A DNA stretch of 64,000 nucleotides from Drechslerella dactyloides (lineage: Eukaryota > Ascomycota > Orbiliomycetes > Orbiliales > Orbiliaceae), in NCBI GenBank assembly GCA_020064725.1, contig JAGTWJ010000007.1, positions 1,550,001 through 1,614,000 on the forward strand, given 5' to 3'. Both the position numbers and the translations under genes were made by a program. Within the stretch, counting starts at the first letter, position 1. Each line of letters opens with the position of its first letter. Below, one piece after another: positions 36,634-47,744 of the stretch. The notes beneath the pieces were generated by a model. It was not told where the DNA came from. It made no database searches and saw nothing but the letters and a program-made list of their open reading frames with translations.

Positions 36634-38409
36634 TGCTCAACAGCGGCAAGAGGGGTGTAGATTTTTTGTCGATGCTGTCACCAGATGCGTGCTTGAGCGG
36701 ATAGATACGCAGCTCTGGGGGGTTTTATGATATCGCCAGCTGGTGTTTAGTTATTAATGCACACAGCTCAGCGGTGATTGTGGTATTTCAGGCTGGAGAT
36801 TTCCAGATGTTGGAAGATGTGCGGAGATATCGCCAGATACCTGTCAGAAGGCGCCAGGCTTGGACTTTGCAGAGGGTATTACAATGTCACCGGTTTAGAG
36901 CTATCTGGAAGGAGAGCTGGAGGTCTGCAACATGGCCAGCTGGTGTCGGTTGGGACGGGAGGCGCGCAACTTGGCCGCGCTTATGATATTGCGGATGGAG
37001 ATGACTGGATGCTGCAGGATGCGCAGGGTGTTTCTGATATCGGCCGCCGAGATTTATCGGAGGGCGCTTGTCTCAGACTTGGAGAGGCTTGCAATACCAC
37101 TAAGATGGAGGGGCCCGGAAGATGCGCCAGGGAATGTGATATCACCGAGTGGCGCCTATGGGAATGATATTAAGGCGCCGATCCTGAAGTCTTCAACGAG
37201 AAGAGATTTTATCGTAGCGGCCTGAGGTGTCACTCGCTAGATTGGAAGTCTCTAGAAAATGCGCTTTGGGATGCGCGGTGTCGTCGTCAGGCGACGTCGA
37301 TTGGAGGCGCTCAACTCTGACTCTACAGAGGAGGGTTAATGGTATTTCCAGATGGGGGTCTATCGTTCCTCTGCGTTGGTTTAGCGCTGCGAGACCAGGT
37401 CTATCGAGGGGTTTTATCGGAGGCGCTAGGTTCAAGACAGGACCTGCGGCGAGGGTAGAGGATCTAGAAGATGCGCGGGGCTGTTCTTGCGATTTCCTAG
37501 GCGGTGTTTATCGAAGGGCGCGCAGCTTGGGCTCTACGATAGGGAGTCTGTCTGCGGCGTGTATCGAAGGGCGCACAGTTTGGATTGGACTTGCGATAGG
37601 GGGAGCCTGCGGCGGCGCGAGGCTAGAAACGTCCAGAAGGTGTGTTTAAGGTTTTATCGAAGCGCGCAGCTCGAACTCTGCAGATAGAGTTTTTGCAACG
37701 TTGGTAGGCGGTGTGTATCGGCGGGTGTCCAATCGAGGGCGCGCAGCTTAAAGTTTGGAAAGAAGGTTTGCGGTATTGTCAAACGGTGTCTATGGAGTTT
37801 ATTTTGGAGGGATCCAGCTCGGTCCGTGGCAGGGGGCTCGGGGTATCGCCAGGATGAAGGCCGTTGGACGACGCGCGGGGTTTTGCGATATCAGCAGAGA
37901 GAGAAAAAAAAACGGTCGAGACGCGCAGCTCCACCTGTCAGTTGCAGAGTCAGTAAACAATCAGAAGCAGAGGTTCAATCTCGCGGTGCTCAGCACGTTC
38001 AGGAGTTCTAGAAGGAGACGGGGAGCAGCTGGAGAGGCCTGGCAGCGGAGGACGCACGCGAGGATGCGGTGGTGAGGGGAGCCGGGAGGTCAGGCGAAAG
38101 GGGATAGATTAAGGGAAATTGGCCGGGCTGATTGAGAGACGGGACGAGGCAGAGAGGCCGGGGCCGCGATTCGATTAGCTTGGAGCCATCCTGCCATTTG
38201 CCGGGCCCGCTGGCGAGGCGGCAGGGGGTTTTGATTGGAGGCGACGGTTGGAGGTGACGATGGTGATGCTGCGATGAGGTTGAAGTTCCTCCCACTATCT
38301 GTCTACGGGATAGGAAAACGGTCATGCAGCCAGACGTCACACTGCATCACTAGTCAACCGCTATCGATACACCATCAACACCAAGAATCAACATCACCAC
38401 CATCACCGA
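36634..38409. other. intergenic region dominated by a degenerate repeat array, 36634-38409
   Basis: This is the divergent promoter region between the HOS3-like (-) and YdeI-like (+) genes. Positions about 36780-37960 carry a GC-rich array annotated separately. The remainder up to 38409 holds no visible gene. Confidence 0.6.
36780..37960. repeat. degenerate GC-rich repeat array upstream of the HOS3-like gene
   Basis: A box close to TATCGAAGGGCGCGCAGCTT, often followed by GGACTCTGCAGAGG, recurs at about 36845, 36951, 37055, 37297, 37414, 37509, 37562, 37655, 37731 and 37804, spaced roughly 50-150 bp. GATATCGCC-type boxes are interleaved. Copies differ strongly but stay GC-rich, so they do not look like targets of C-to-T repeat-induced mutation. 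No long open frame links the copies. Confidence 0.65.
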
Positions 38410-39183
38410 ATGCCCGACGCGATCCAGGCCCTGACCGTCTCCTGCGCCGCCGGCTGGGCGACCTGGCTGGCGGCCAATGCGGCAGCCTCGCCCGGCGTCT
38501 GGCTCACCCTCGCGAAGAAGACCGCCGTTGCTACTGCCCCGACGTCGCTGACCTACGCGCAGGCCCTCGACGAGGCCCTCTGCCACGGCTGGATCGATGG
38601 CCAGGCCCGCGCCATCGACGCCCTCTCCTTCGCCCACCGCTTCCAGCCGCGCACGCGCACGAGCACCTGGTCCAAGCGCAACGTCGGCATCGTCGCCCGC
38701 CTCCACAGCGAAGGCCGCATGCTGCCCGCCGGCATCGCCGCCGTCGACGCCGCGAAGGCCGACGGTCGCTGGGAGCGCGCCTACGCCGGCTCAGCGGAGG
38801 CGACCCCGCCGCCGGAGTTTCTGGCTGCCGTCGAAGCTGTGCCCGCGGCGGCGAAGATGTACGAGGTGCTGAGCTCGCAGAACCGGTACGCGATCTACTG
38901 GCGCTTGCACCAGCTCAAGACGACGGCCGGACGCGACAAGGCGATCGCGCGGTTTGTAGAGATGCTGGCGCGGGGCGAGACGGTGCACCCGCAGAAGCGT
39001 CGCCCACAGCTAGACGATGCAGCTGATAAGCCAGATCTCAAAATCGAGGAAGAGGCTACCCCTGCACCCGCGATCTCTAGAAAGCGACCGAAGGAGGAGG
39101 AGCAAGAGCCAAATACAGGGGAGCAGGCACCGAGACGACGGTCACAGCGACAGGGATCGCAGCCCAAGAAGGCCAAACGGTGA
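38410..39183 (+). CDS. YdeI/OmpD-associated family protein with basic C-terminal tail
   Basis: One exon, 257 residues, very GC-rich in third positions. The first ~200 residues match the bacterial YdeI/OmpD-associated family: SPGVWLTLAKK, LTYAQALDEALCHGWIDGQ, FQPRTRTSTWSKRNVGIV, a GRMLPAGIAAVDAAKADGRW segment and FVEMLARGETVHPQ. The biochemical function of this family is not firmly established; bacterial members are linked to resistance to cationic peptides. The last ~50 residues are a charged extension with basic clusters (RKRPKEEEQE, RRRSQRQGSQPKKAKR) that look like nuclear localisation signals and are absent from bacterial relatives. A mainly bacterial family, no intron and a eukaryotic tail together suggest an old transfer from bacteria, by inference. 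Confidence 0.92.
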   Translation: MPDAIQALTVSCAAGWATWLAANAAASPGVWLTLAKKTAVATAPTSLTYAQALDEALCHGWIDGQARAIDALSFAHRFQPRTRTSTWSKRNVGIVARLHSEGRMLPAGIAAVDAAKADGRWERAYAGSAEATPPPEFLAAVEAVPAAAKMYEVLSSQNRYAIYWRLHQLKTTAGRDKAIARFVEMLARGETVHPQKRRPQLDDAADKPDLKIEEEATPAPAISRKRPKEEEQEPNTGEQAPRRRSQRQGSQPKKAKR

Positions 39184-39576
39184 CAGCACAATACAAACCA
39201 TACCGAATGACATACTTCAGGGTGGCATCTCTTCATTCCCATTTCTTTGTGTTCGTGGCTATCGACATAACATGACCCAAGTTCCCAAACTGTCTCCTCC
39301 GAAACCTCCTCTGAAAAGGACACAAATCCACGCACGCACACACAAGACGACGCTTCATCCATTAGAAACAAAAAAAAAAAAATCTTGACATTAGCGAAAC
39401 AAACCCCAGACAAGAACGAAAGAACAGAAGAACTATACAAGATATCTAGAGAGAACCATCAACCATCATAACAAAGTAACATCGTGTGTCCAAGGATCCG
39501 AAAGTTCGCCGTTTATAAGTTGTTCCCCCGGAATAAAAACGATAAAACACCATAACACCAGCACCAACAAATGCAT
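39184..39576. other. short convergent spacer, 39184-39576
   Basis: 393 bp between the stop codons of the convergent YdeI-like (+) and membrane-protein (-) genes. It is A-rich with an A12 run near 39369. I see nothing else in it. Confidence 0.6.
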
Positions 39577-40573
39577 CTACACCATCTTTCCGACATCTCC
39601 CTCGCCCTTCATCATGCGCTCGAGGTCAACATCCTCTCCAAAGCCGCTCCCCTGCGACGAGCTCGCAACATCAATTGAATATACCGCACCCGCACCCTTC
39701 TCTTTCTCGCTCACCACCGTCACCGCAGAGACGTTCGGACCCGTGCACAGAGTGCTGCTGCTCCCACTACCGCTGCCGGCCGCGTACTCTTCGCACGCAG
39801 CCACCTCAGCATCGTAATCCTCGCGCAGAACTCCGGGGATCTCCAGTCTCTTGGCCGACATGTAGCTCGCTCTCTTGACCGCCCGCGGTGGTGAAATCGG
39901 CGACGCTCCCGGCCCCGCTGCCGCTGCCGCCGCCGCCAGCGCCTGACGCTCAGCCTCGAGCCCGTTCTGGTATATGTTGCTATAATACTCCGACGTCGCT
40001 GCCTGCATCAGGGACAGCTGGCTCATGGGGCTCATCTGGCTCAAGCCGCTCATCTGGCTCATCCGGTTTTCCCGTCGAGGAGATATCATCGCGGTCAGAA
40101 GGGCTGGGGGAACAGCTGGGTGCCCAGCATACGCCGCAGCTGGGATCGTTGAAATCGCATTCGGAGCAGCAGTCGGCGTCCAAACTGCCTCCGTGAACCG
40201 GCGACTCCCATCCCTGTCGTCGATCACCGTCGTTCCACTCATCGTAACCATCGTCCGAGCTTTCTGATCCGCTTTCCGCTTCTGCAGCATAATAGCGAGC
40301 GTTCCGATCCCAAACGCCAGCAACAGTACCACTCCGATGACGATGCACCCTATGACTGTCGTACTGATCTATCGCGCCACACATCGGTCTCTAATCAGCT
40401 GGATGTTACAAGCATGTGCGCGCACATGTACTTTTATATTTCTATCGCGACATGACATGGCATACATTGCATTGCATATCTACATAGCATGACATACATA
40501 GCATGGTACGATGGGTTGGGATAAAATGATTAAATCATAACGCAGCGCGAACGATCGAACGTACCTGGCCCAT
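39577..40573 (-). CDS. small single-pass membrane protein of unknown function
   Basis: The main exon 39577-40368 encodes 264 residues and opens directly with a membrane segment (TVIGCIVIGVVLLLAFGIGTLAIML) followed by QKRKADQKAR, so the rest is predicted cytoplasmic. It contains a Met/Ser repeat (RMSQMSGLSQMSPMSQLSLM), an Ala run and an acidic Ser-rich C-terminus ending DLERMMKGEGDVGKMV. The acceptor at 40369-40370 (GATAG) is clear. The start is less certain: the simplest model uses ATGGGCCAG at 40565-40573 (donor GTACGT), giving MGQ then the membrane segment, 266 residues in total. That frame stays open for about 24 codons further upstream before a TAG, so an additional 5' exon is possible. 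I do not recognise the family. Confidence 0.65.
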
Positions 40574-42593
40574 TGATCCCTTCACCCGCGCAATGCCCTC
40601 CTGCTCCCCGAGTTCTATGTGTCTCCTGGAGCTCGAGCTCGCGCTCAACTAATCGAACTTTCAGCGTCGTCTGAACTTCTTCAACAATGCCAGCTGGAGT
40701 TGCAGAACCGTCCATCTGGTCTCAACGGCCGTATTTCCGAAGCTGTATTCCGTGAACGAGTCGTTGTAGCGAGAATGTAACGGCCGGACATGTGTATATA
40801 GGTGTATATGTATATATGTCTCTTGTTATTCTTTTTCTTTCTTTCTGTATGCGTACGTGTATGTGTCAGAGTGGATCCGAAGCGGGCGGTAAATGTGGTC
40901 CGGACGAAGCGGGTATCCGTAGACGGAAAGTGTAGTTGTCAGAAACTCGGTACCTTGGGCGGCTTCTATTTGCCGTTCGTTTACAATCCTTTCTCGAACG
41001 TCCAAGCCTAGCTAAGGAGGATGCGAGAGAGAGAGAAGGAAATATTGCCCGGGTGGCTGTCGGACTCTTTTTTATAGTGGTCGGCCCGAGGTTTGCCAGA
41101 TTGTTCGTCGACGTGGTGCGAGGACTTTGCGCTCGATTGACGGGATTTAAGTCAAAGTATATAGCGGAAGCCCTGAGGAAACCCTTAAAGATTAATTGGT
41201 CCGCAACAACAGCCGTATCGCAAGGTATATTGAGAATAATAAAACAAAATGTTCTTAGTGCTTCCGACAAGTAGTAATTAATCGGCCCGCCGCACGCGAG
41301 GAGTAGCTTGGAAATAATATCGAGTGAGTGGGTTGAAGTATGAGATCTAGAGTGGGAGCGTGAGTGAAAAGAATGACAAGAAGGACCTTGCTTGGATGAT
41401 CAATGCGGATGGAAATTCGCCATCCTCGCTTTCCCACTCTCTCGTCTTATGCAGATTTGTAAGTAAAGTATTCGACCGTCCCGACTAACGTGCCCGTCCG
41501 TTATTTAATAAGATTGATTCAATCCCTTCGTCCTTGATCAAAAAAAATCCCGCCAGCCAGCCGGTCCAGCGCTCCCCTTCCAGCCACTGATCTAGGGAAA
41601 GCACTTGTCGCCTGCCGCTGTAAATATAATTACACGCAGTTAGCTCGGTTCTCGGCGCTCAAGCTAACCCGACTTCCCACCGGGACAAACCAGACTCCAT
41701 GGATCCAGCCCGAGACTAGCCCCAGCTGGTTCCATGGCGAGGGCCGGCCTGGCGGGCAACTGTAAAGAACAGGTCGCAAAGTTCGCAGTTTCGGGCAGCT
41801 AGCCACTTAGTATAATGCCGTGGGTTTCGGCCTTGCGTCACAATCAAATCTCGCCTCGCAGCAGAGTGGTCGCAGGACATATTATTAACACACACACACA
41901 CATACATCGATCGCGACATCCTGTCAATCGGCAAATATCATCTCCGAAGGGTGAGGAATACGCACATCTCAATCGGTCGATTGATACGTAGACCGAAGAA
42001 GGCCGCCACGCCCGCCGTGAGGGGTGTAAGCCCGCCGTATGTACCGTGTGTATGCACAATGTAATTGTGAAGGAAGCCGACTTGCATCTGCATTCATTCA
42101 CCCGCCCATTCCAGCGCTATCAATCCGGCCGCGCACAGCGTCCATTGCGCTCTTAAAGAATCCGAATTCCACTAGATCGACATTTCTCGACCTCAGTGTA
42201 GCGCTGCGCTAGTCTCGAAGCAGGCGCTATCGAGAAGCTCTGGCGCACGACTATAGCAGTTAGCACGAAACTTTATACCACGATATATATCGATATGCGC
42301 ACGAGTACGGTATGGTCGATATAAAATGCGCCGGCGCCGGCAGGAGAGATATGATGCGATGGCTTGCTGCACTAGCGCCTGGGATGGAAAAGTAAGCAAG
42401 CAAGCTGTATATTGTATTGTATTATAGCTCGTAGTCGAGTTTTCTTGACGCCAGCACGGAAGCAGCTGATACCCCGTGAAAGTTTTCCCGCCACCGAATA
42501 ATTACATCCTTCCCACCGTCCATATTCCTATTCTCTTCCGTCAGGACTTTCGATTGATAAAATTCCCATCCATTCGTTAACCATAGTAGGCGT
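40574..42593. other. gene-free spacer, 40574-42593
   Basis: 2 kb upstream of the membrane-protein gene and downstream of nicotinamidase. Open frames are short and have no family signature. A TATATGTATATATG run lies near 40805, and two more copies of the CGAGACTA/TAGTCTCG motif are at 41711 and 42210. Confidence 0.5.
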
Positions 42594-45409
42594 TCATGGC
42601 TGCGCCTCGACCTCGCGAGCCTGGCCGCCGCCGCCGCCATTCTTGATACTAGTAGGCTGCGCCTGAAGCCACCGCAGCGCATTATCCCCCGCCCTGACAA
42701 CAGCAATCCCAAACCCCGCCAGCTCCCGCTCGACGACGCCCCACCGCCCCGCATCGACAGCCTTCGTCCCCTCCGCGACAACGAAAACCTCAAAGCCCGC
42801 CCGCCGCGCATCGATCGCGCTAAACTTGACGCAATAATCCATCGCCAAACCGACAACATACACATGCGTGACGCCCAGCTCCTTCAACCGCTCCTCGAGG
42901 CCACTGTCCGTCACCCGCGGCGCCTCAAACGGGTCGTGAAAGCAGCTGTACATCTCGACGCGGGCGTCGGTGCCCTTCTCGACAATCTCGTCGACGAGCG
43001 TGAGCGACAGCTCCGGGATCAGCTCCGCGCCGGGCGTATGTTGGACGCAGTGGACAGGCCATAGGCGCGTGCGGTAGGGTTTTTCGGACAGGTTATACGG
43101 GTTTGTGATGGTGACTTGCGACTCGAAGGGGATGTTGTTCGGCGGCGGGTGGTTGGCGGCGAAGGAAACGTGGTTGGGCGGGTGCCAGTCCTTTGTCGCG
43201 ATGCGGGTTACGAAGGTGCGGTTGGCGAGCAGGGCGTTGATTGCGGGGACGATGTCGCGGCCGCCGGTGACGGCAAGTGAGCCGTTCTGGAGACGGATAA
43301 AGTGTTAGCGTACGCTGGTGATAGATGTGCTCGTTCGCGGTGTTATAGGTCAGAGGTCAGAGGGAAATGTGGTGAGATATTGCGGGAATGTGTATTGTCT
43401 GGAGATGTGGTTTTGTGGATGCGGTGGTATATTGAATCAGGGAAACTTTGTCCAGCGGGCTGGACTTCTGTGAGGGACTGGTCTCGCCGCCGCAATGGTG
43501 GCACCGACTGCGGCTGCTCGCGGTATAGCATATTTGGGTAGAGTGGACAGTGAGATATCATGGGAAAACTATGGTTTGTCTGTGAACTGTGTTTTCGTGG
43601 ATGCGGGGTGGATTGATTCCGGCTGTCTATGGCAGCCTTCATCCCACGAGCTAGATTGCTATTATAGCAGTCTTGTCCTACCGCCGCATCAGCAGTCCCA
43701 ACTGCGGGTGCCCGCGGTGTAACATAAACTCATAGTACAGGCAATGGACAATCGCGGGATGTAATTATATCGTCAGGAAAAGGTATTTTCATATGGTGGT
43801 GGGTTGTATCGGGATATGTATCGCGGCCCGTGTCTGAGCTAGACTCAGTAGACCTGGCAGCACTGCACCGTCAACTTGTCTCGCAGCCGCAGCAGCAGCG
43901 TCGACTGCGGTCGCCCGCGGTATAGGATAATCGAACAGAGGAGGTCATGACGTATCGCATGATGTGCATCAATTGCCTTCGGAAAGTATTTCCACGAATG
44001 TGGCGTTGAATTATTTAGGCCAGTCTCGCGACCTAGACCCTCCCGAACCGTGTGAGTTCAGCCGCTGTGAGCCGAATTGCGGTGATACCAGCCTCATCCT
44101 GCCGCCGCAACGACAACCCTGACTGTACTCGTCTGCGGTACAAAGTTTTCCAGTAGAGTATGTAACGGGCTATCGCGGCGTGTATCCATTTTGTTCAGGG
44201 AGGGTGTATTCATGGATGCGGTGGTGGTTGAAATTGGGCAGTTTTGTCGAACGGGCTAGACTACCTCATAACAGCTAGTCTCGGAAGCCAGGCACCCGCA
44301 ATGACAGCCCTGAATCCGCTTGCCGGTGGTATGGGATATTTGGATGACAGGAGAGATGGGCTATTTCGGGGTATATATGCACAATTGGCAGAATGTGATT
44401 CTGCGACGTGATCGTGGATCTGGTCAGGGGTGTGTATAGCAGCTTTGTCTGGCGAGCGAGATTGCCTCATAGCAGCTAGTCTCCGATAGCAGCCTCGTCT
44501 GAAAGCTAGGCCGCCGCAATGACAGCATCGAATGCGCCCGTCTGCCGGACGATACAATCCGATAGAATAGGCAATGGACTATCGCAAGACGCATGTGCAC
44601 TCTCTATGGAGCTCGAATTCGTGACGTGGCGGCGGATCGAAGTGAGGTATGTAGAGGATTGCTGCCTGTCCTGCGAGATAGCTATCGTGAGACCAGCCTC
44701 GCCTCGCGAGACGGCTGCCGCAACAGCGACCCTGGCTGCGGTCGGCTGCGGTGTAGTATAAATATATGAAAAAGACAACGGGCTATCTCGGGATGTAGAT
44801 ATTTCATCTGCAGAGTAGCAATTGGTGATATGGTGGGGCATTGAATCGGGAGGCTTACGGAGCACTGCGTGTGTCTCGCGAGGGAGACTACCGTGATAGC
44901 AACCTCATCGCTAGCCGGGCCGCCGCATCAGCAACCACGACTGCGGTCGGCCACCGAACGACACAGTCTCGTAGATAGAGCAATGGACTATCGCGAGATG
45001 CATGTGCGCTGCCTACGAGGCCCGCAGTCGCGGCCCAGCCTCAATGCCAGTTCGTGATGTGGCGGCGGATCGAATCGGGGTGCTTGGGGAATCGCTGCTA
45101 GTCTCGCGAGCTAGCTAGTCAGGCCGCCGCAACGACAGCCACAACTGCGCTCGCCTGCGGTCTAGCATACTCCCATAGAGCAGGCAATGGACTATCGCAA
45201 GACGTATCTATAGTGCTTGGGGATTGTGTTTTCGCGACGGGGCGGGAGATCGAATCGGAGGGGTGTAGATAGTAGCTCACCGGCGGGCAAAAGTCCTCCT
45301 GCATGTCGACGACCAGCAGCGCGGGGCGGAACTCCGCGGGCCGCGGCGTGATTCTAGGTATAGGTCTCGCTGTATCGGCCGGCGGTGCAGCTCCCTGTTG
45401 TAGCTCCAT
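42594..45409 (-). CDS. PNC1: nicotinamidase (PNC1-type isochorismatase-fold hydrolase)
   Basis: Exons 45281-45409 and 42594-43286 encode 273 residues. The enzyme deamidates nicotinamide to nicotinate in NAD salvage and in yeast relieves nicotinamide inhibition of sirtuins. The catalytic triad is visible: D35 (LLVVDMQEDFCPP), K147 (VEKGTDARV) and C195 (VVGLAMDYCVK). Metal ligands fit D76 and H78 (TKDWHP) and H122 (LWPVHCVQHTPGAEL). The splice joins DFCPP to NGSLAV, exactly as in homologues, with consensus donor GTGAGC and acceptor TCCAG, so the gene is intact. The intervening intron is 1,994 bp, against 50-150 bp elsewhere in the window, and is composed of a ~205-bp tandem repeat. The ATG at 45409 gives an N-terminus about 25 residues longer than many homologues. 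The C-terminus has a Gly-rich tail (KNGGGGGQAREVEAQP). Confidence 0.95.
43287..45280. repeat. ~205-bp tandem repeat array filling the nicotinamidase intron (about 10 copies)
   Basis: A core close to GCCGCCGCAACGACAGCC, followed by a CTGCGGTCGCCYGCGGTAT-type box, begins at about 43486, 43681, 43884, 44101, 44293, 44512, 44714, 44920 and 45124. Spacings are 192-219 bp, mean about 205. A second box, GGCAATGGACTATCGCRRGATG, follows each core about 60 bp later with the same period, and a third, TGTCTCGCGAGCTAGNCT, precedes it. Partial units at both ends bring the array to the intron borders. Copies differ substantially, so the array is old or not homogenised, but its period is well kept. Confidence 0.9.
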
Positions 45410-47744
45410 TGTATCGATCGGTGCGCTGTTGCGCTTGTTTCGTTCGTTCGCGTGTAGAGCTGTAGATGTAGAGGTTCGATGGTTTGTGTCAAGCGATGCG
45501 ATGCGATGCGATGCGTGGGTTACGTAGACTTTGCTAGAAAGCCGCAAGCGTAGCGAATATGCTTTGCAGGCTTCGGAAAGGATGCTGACTGCCTCGCGAG
45601 ACAAGCGAATTTAAGGAGGTGAAGCTTAACGAATGGCTCTAGGGGCAAGCCATCCATCCATGGATCTTTCCAACAGCCATCCAACAGATGAAGCCGGTCA
45701 TATTTTCCAGGACAGTCAAAGACAAAAAGGAGAGTTCCGCGTGAATTGATAACCAAGATTGTATGAAGCCGAGCCCACGGAACGTACCATACATACGCAC
45801 GGCGGGCTCCACACCGCTTAAGCAAATGCAAAGGGACAAGCCGTGCATCCCAGCCGGGAGCAACAAAACCCGTATCATGTCATCTCATGCATGCACTAAC
45901 AAGGCATCCCAGTACTCACGCCCAGCTCACGGCGATCGGACAGGACGGAACAGCCCAGCGCCTGCCGGGTTGGGCGCCAAATCCGACCGAAACGTTGGAG
46001 GATCACATCATGGGCGTTGGTTCCAAAGAGAGTTTGCACGTTGGCTGCATCCACTCCAACCGGAACGCCAGCAGCTGGACCCGCACGAAATGATACTTGC
46101 AATGACAGTTTTATAAATGATGGCGTCGTGGATTTCATTCCGATGACATTAGAACGTGAAAACTGGTTTGAGCGTTGCAGCTGTTGTGGCTCCGTTCTAG
46201 GCATTTCTGGGGTCGACAATTTCCCCTTCTGGATGTGTAACATCGACGCCAGCTCAGCTTTCCACCCGGCAACACGATAATGGCAACAGACGGATGCATA
46301 GTCCGGTCCGTGCGTAGTCGAAGCACTTTGAAATCATATCAGCTTACGATGTATGCATGTGAATATTGTGACGAGGTGGATCCGAATTCGTCTAATCGTC
46401 TACGTCACGTTGGATGGCGTCGGTTGTGAAACTCAAATTCGAAGTCTAGTCGCGAGGTTACAATTTAGCTCCAACTTCGGGTAAACTCGAAGAACTAGCT
46501 CTAAACTTACTGCTGTCTGTGTGGCTGTATGGTCCCGGACGATAAGCACAATCATAAACAGGAAAATGGTCAATGTTGCTGTCAAAGTTATGGTTAAACT
46601 TTGAACCCAAAGTCAACAAACTTCAAAGTATACCTGTAAACTTAGTTGTAAAGTCTAAAGATTGCACGCTCCAAACTAAATGTCTACAACAAAGTGTCTA
46701 CAAACAAAGTATATGTCTACAAACTAAGCACTTAAATAAGTGTCTACAAACTATAATTATGCACGCATTTAAGAATTTCCGAATCAAGAACACCGGTCCA
46801 CCAAAACATCCGCCCGTCTCCCAGCGAACCTACTCCCGTCTAGCATCTACGATAACCATGTAGCTATCTGCGTATATACGCGTATAACAGCCAACAGATC
46901 GACGACTGCGATCAGAGATCCATAACGTTCAGCCCTAAGTTCGCACTTAAACTTAAATGTCTACAGCTTATATATTCCCATAACCTACCGTCGACATGAC
47001 AACCTACCGTCGAGAACTACAACTGACCAGCCGAAATAGAAATTACGTGCTAGACCCTTGTATCACCAACCTACTGCATGATGAATAATGGGAATTCTGA
47101 TTCGCGAGACCGAATGTAGGCATATACTCTATACATTGCTAAGTAGATTATACCCAACATCGCCAGCAGGATCCGGATCCTGCAAATGTACCTCGACCAC
47201 CACCACCCTCCACCAATATCATTCCACGTGCAGATAGCCCACAAACGCACCCAATAGTTAATCCCGCAAAGAACGTGCTCCAACCGCGATATCGCCGGAA
47301 TGCTCCGATATCGATATCGATACCATATCGTGCCATTGACATTGTCGTTGACATTCCACCTACTGTACATATATACTCAGAATGTTCGAACGCGAGCTGA
47401 TACGATAAGTTAACAATCTAGCCTTCCAATTCCTCAATCGATAGATATAAGAATGCCATACTTCTACACACATACACCGTGACTGCCTGCGCCAACCATC
47501 ATATCGATATCAACATCGCCGAATCCACACTCGTAATTATATCCTCCACCGTGACATTCCAATCCAGCACATCAACCACTCAACCACAAAGTCAGGAAAG
47601 CTAAAAGAGAAAATCTTGAGATATAACGAAGGAAAAAAGAGAATTGTCCAAAACACGTCATAACACCATACTCGTATACCAAATTGCATCCACCCACCAG
47701 CATAATCCGACACAAGACAAAGGGAAAACAGCAGATAGGAAATC
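45410..47744. other. gene-free spacer, 45410-47744
   Basis: 2.3 kb upstream of nicotinamidase and downstream of the 47745 gene. It holds a GCGAT pentanucleotide run near 45493-45512, upstream of the nicotinamidase start, and an AT-rich minisatellite at 46680-46755. Short open frames show no family signature. Confidence 0.5.
46680..46755. repeat. TGTCTACAAACTAAG minisatellite
   Basis: TGTCTACAA recurs at about 46681, 46695, 46714 and 46741 within related AT-rich flanks, with an outlying relative (AATGTCTACAG) near 46954. Spacing is irregular at 14-27 bp. Confidence 0.6.

Noticed and set aside
43287..45280. The repeat-filled stretch as a transposon inserted in the nicotinamidase gene
   Set aside because: No terminal inverted repeats, target-site duplication or transposase frame were seen; the borders are splice sites and the repeat is tandem to both ends.
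33010..45409. Functional cluster of HOS3-like deacetylase and nicotinamidase
   Set aside because: HOS3-class enzymes use zinc, not NAD; the genes are 6 kb apart with unrelated genes between, so co-regulation is not supported.
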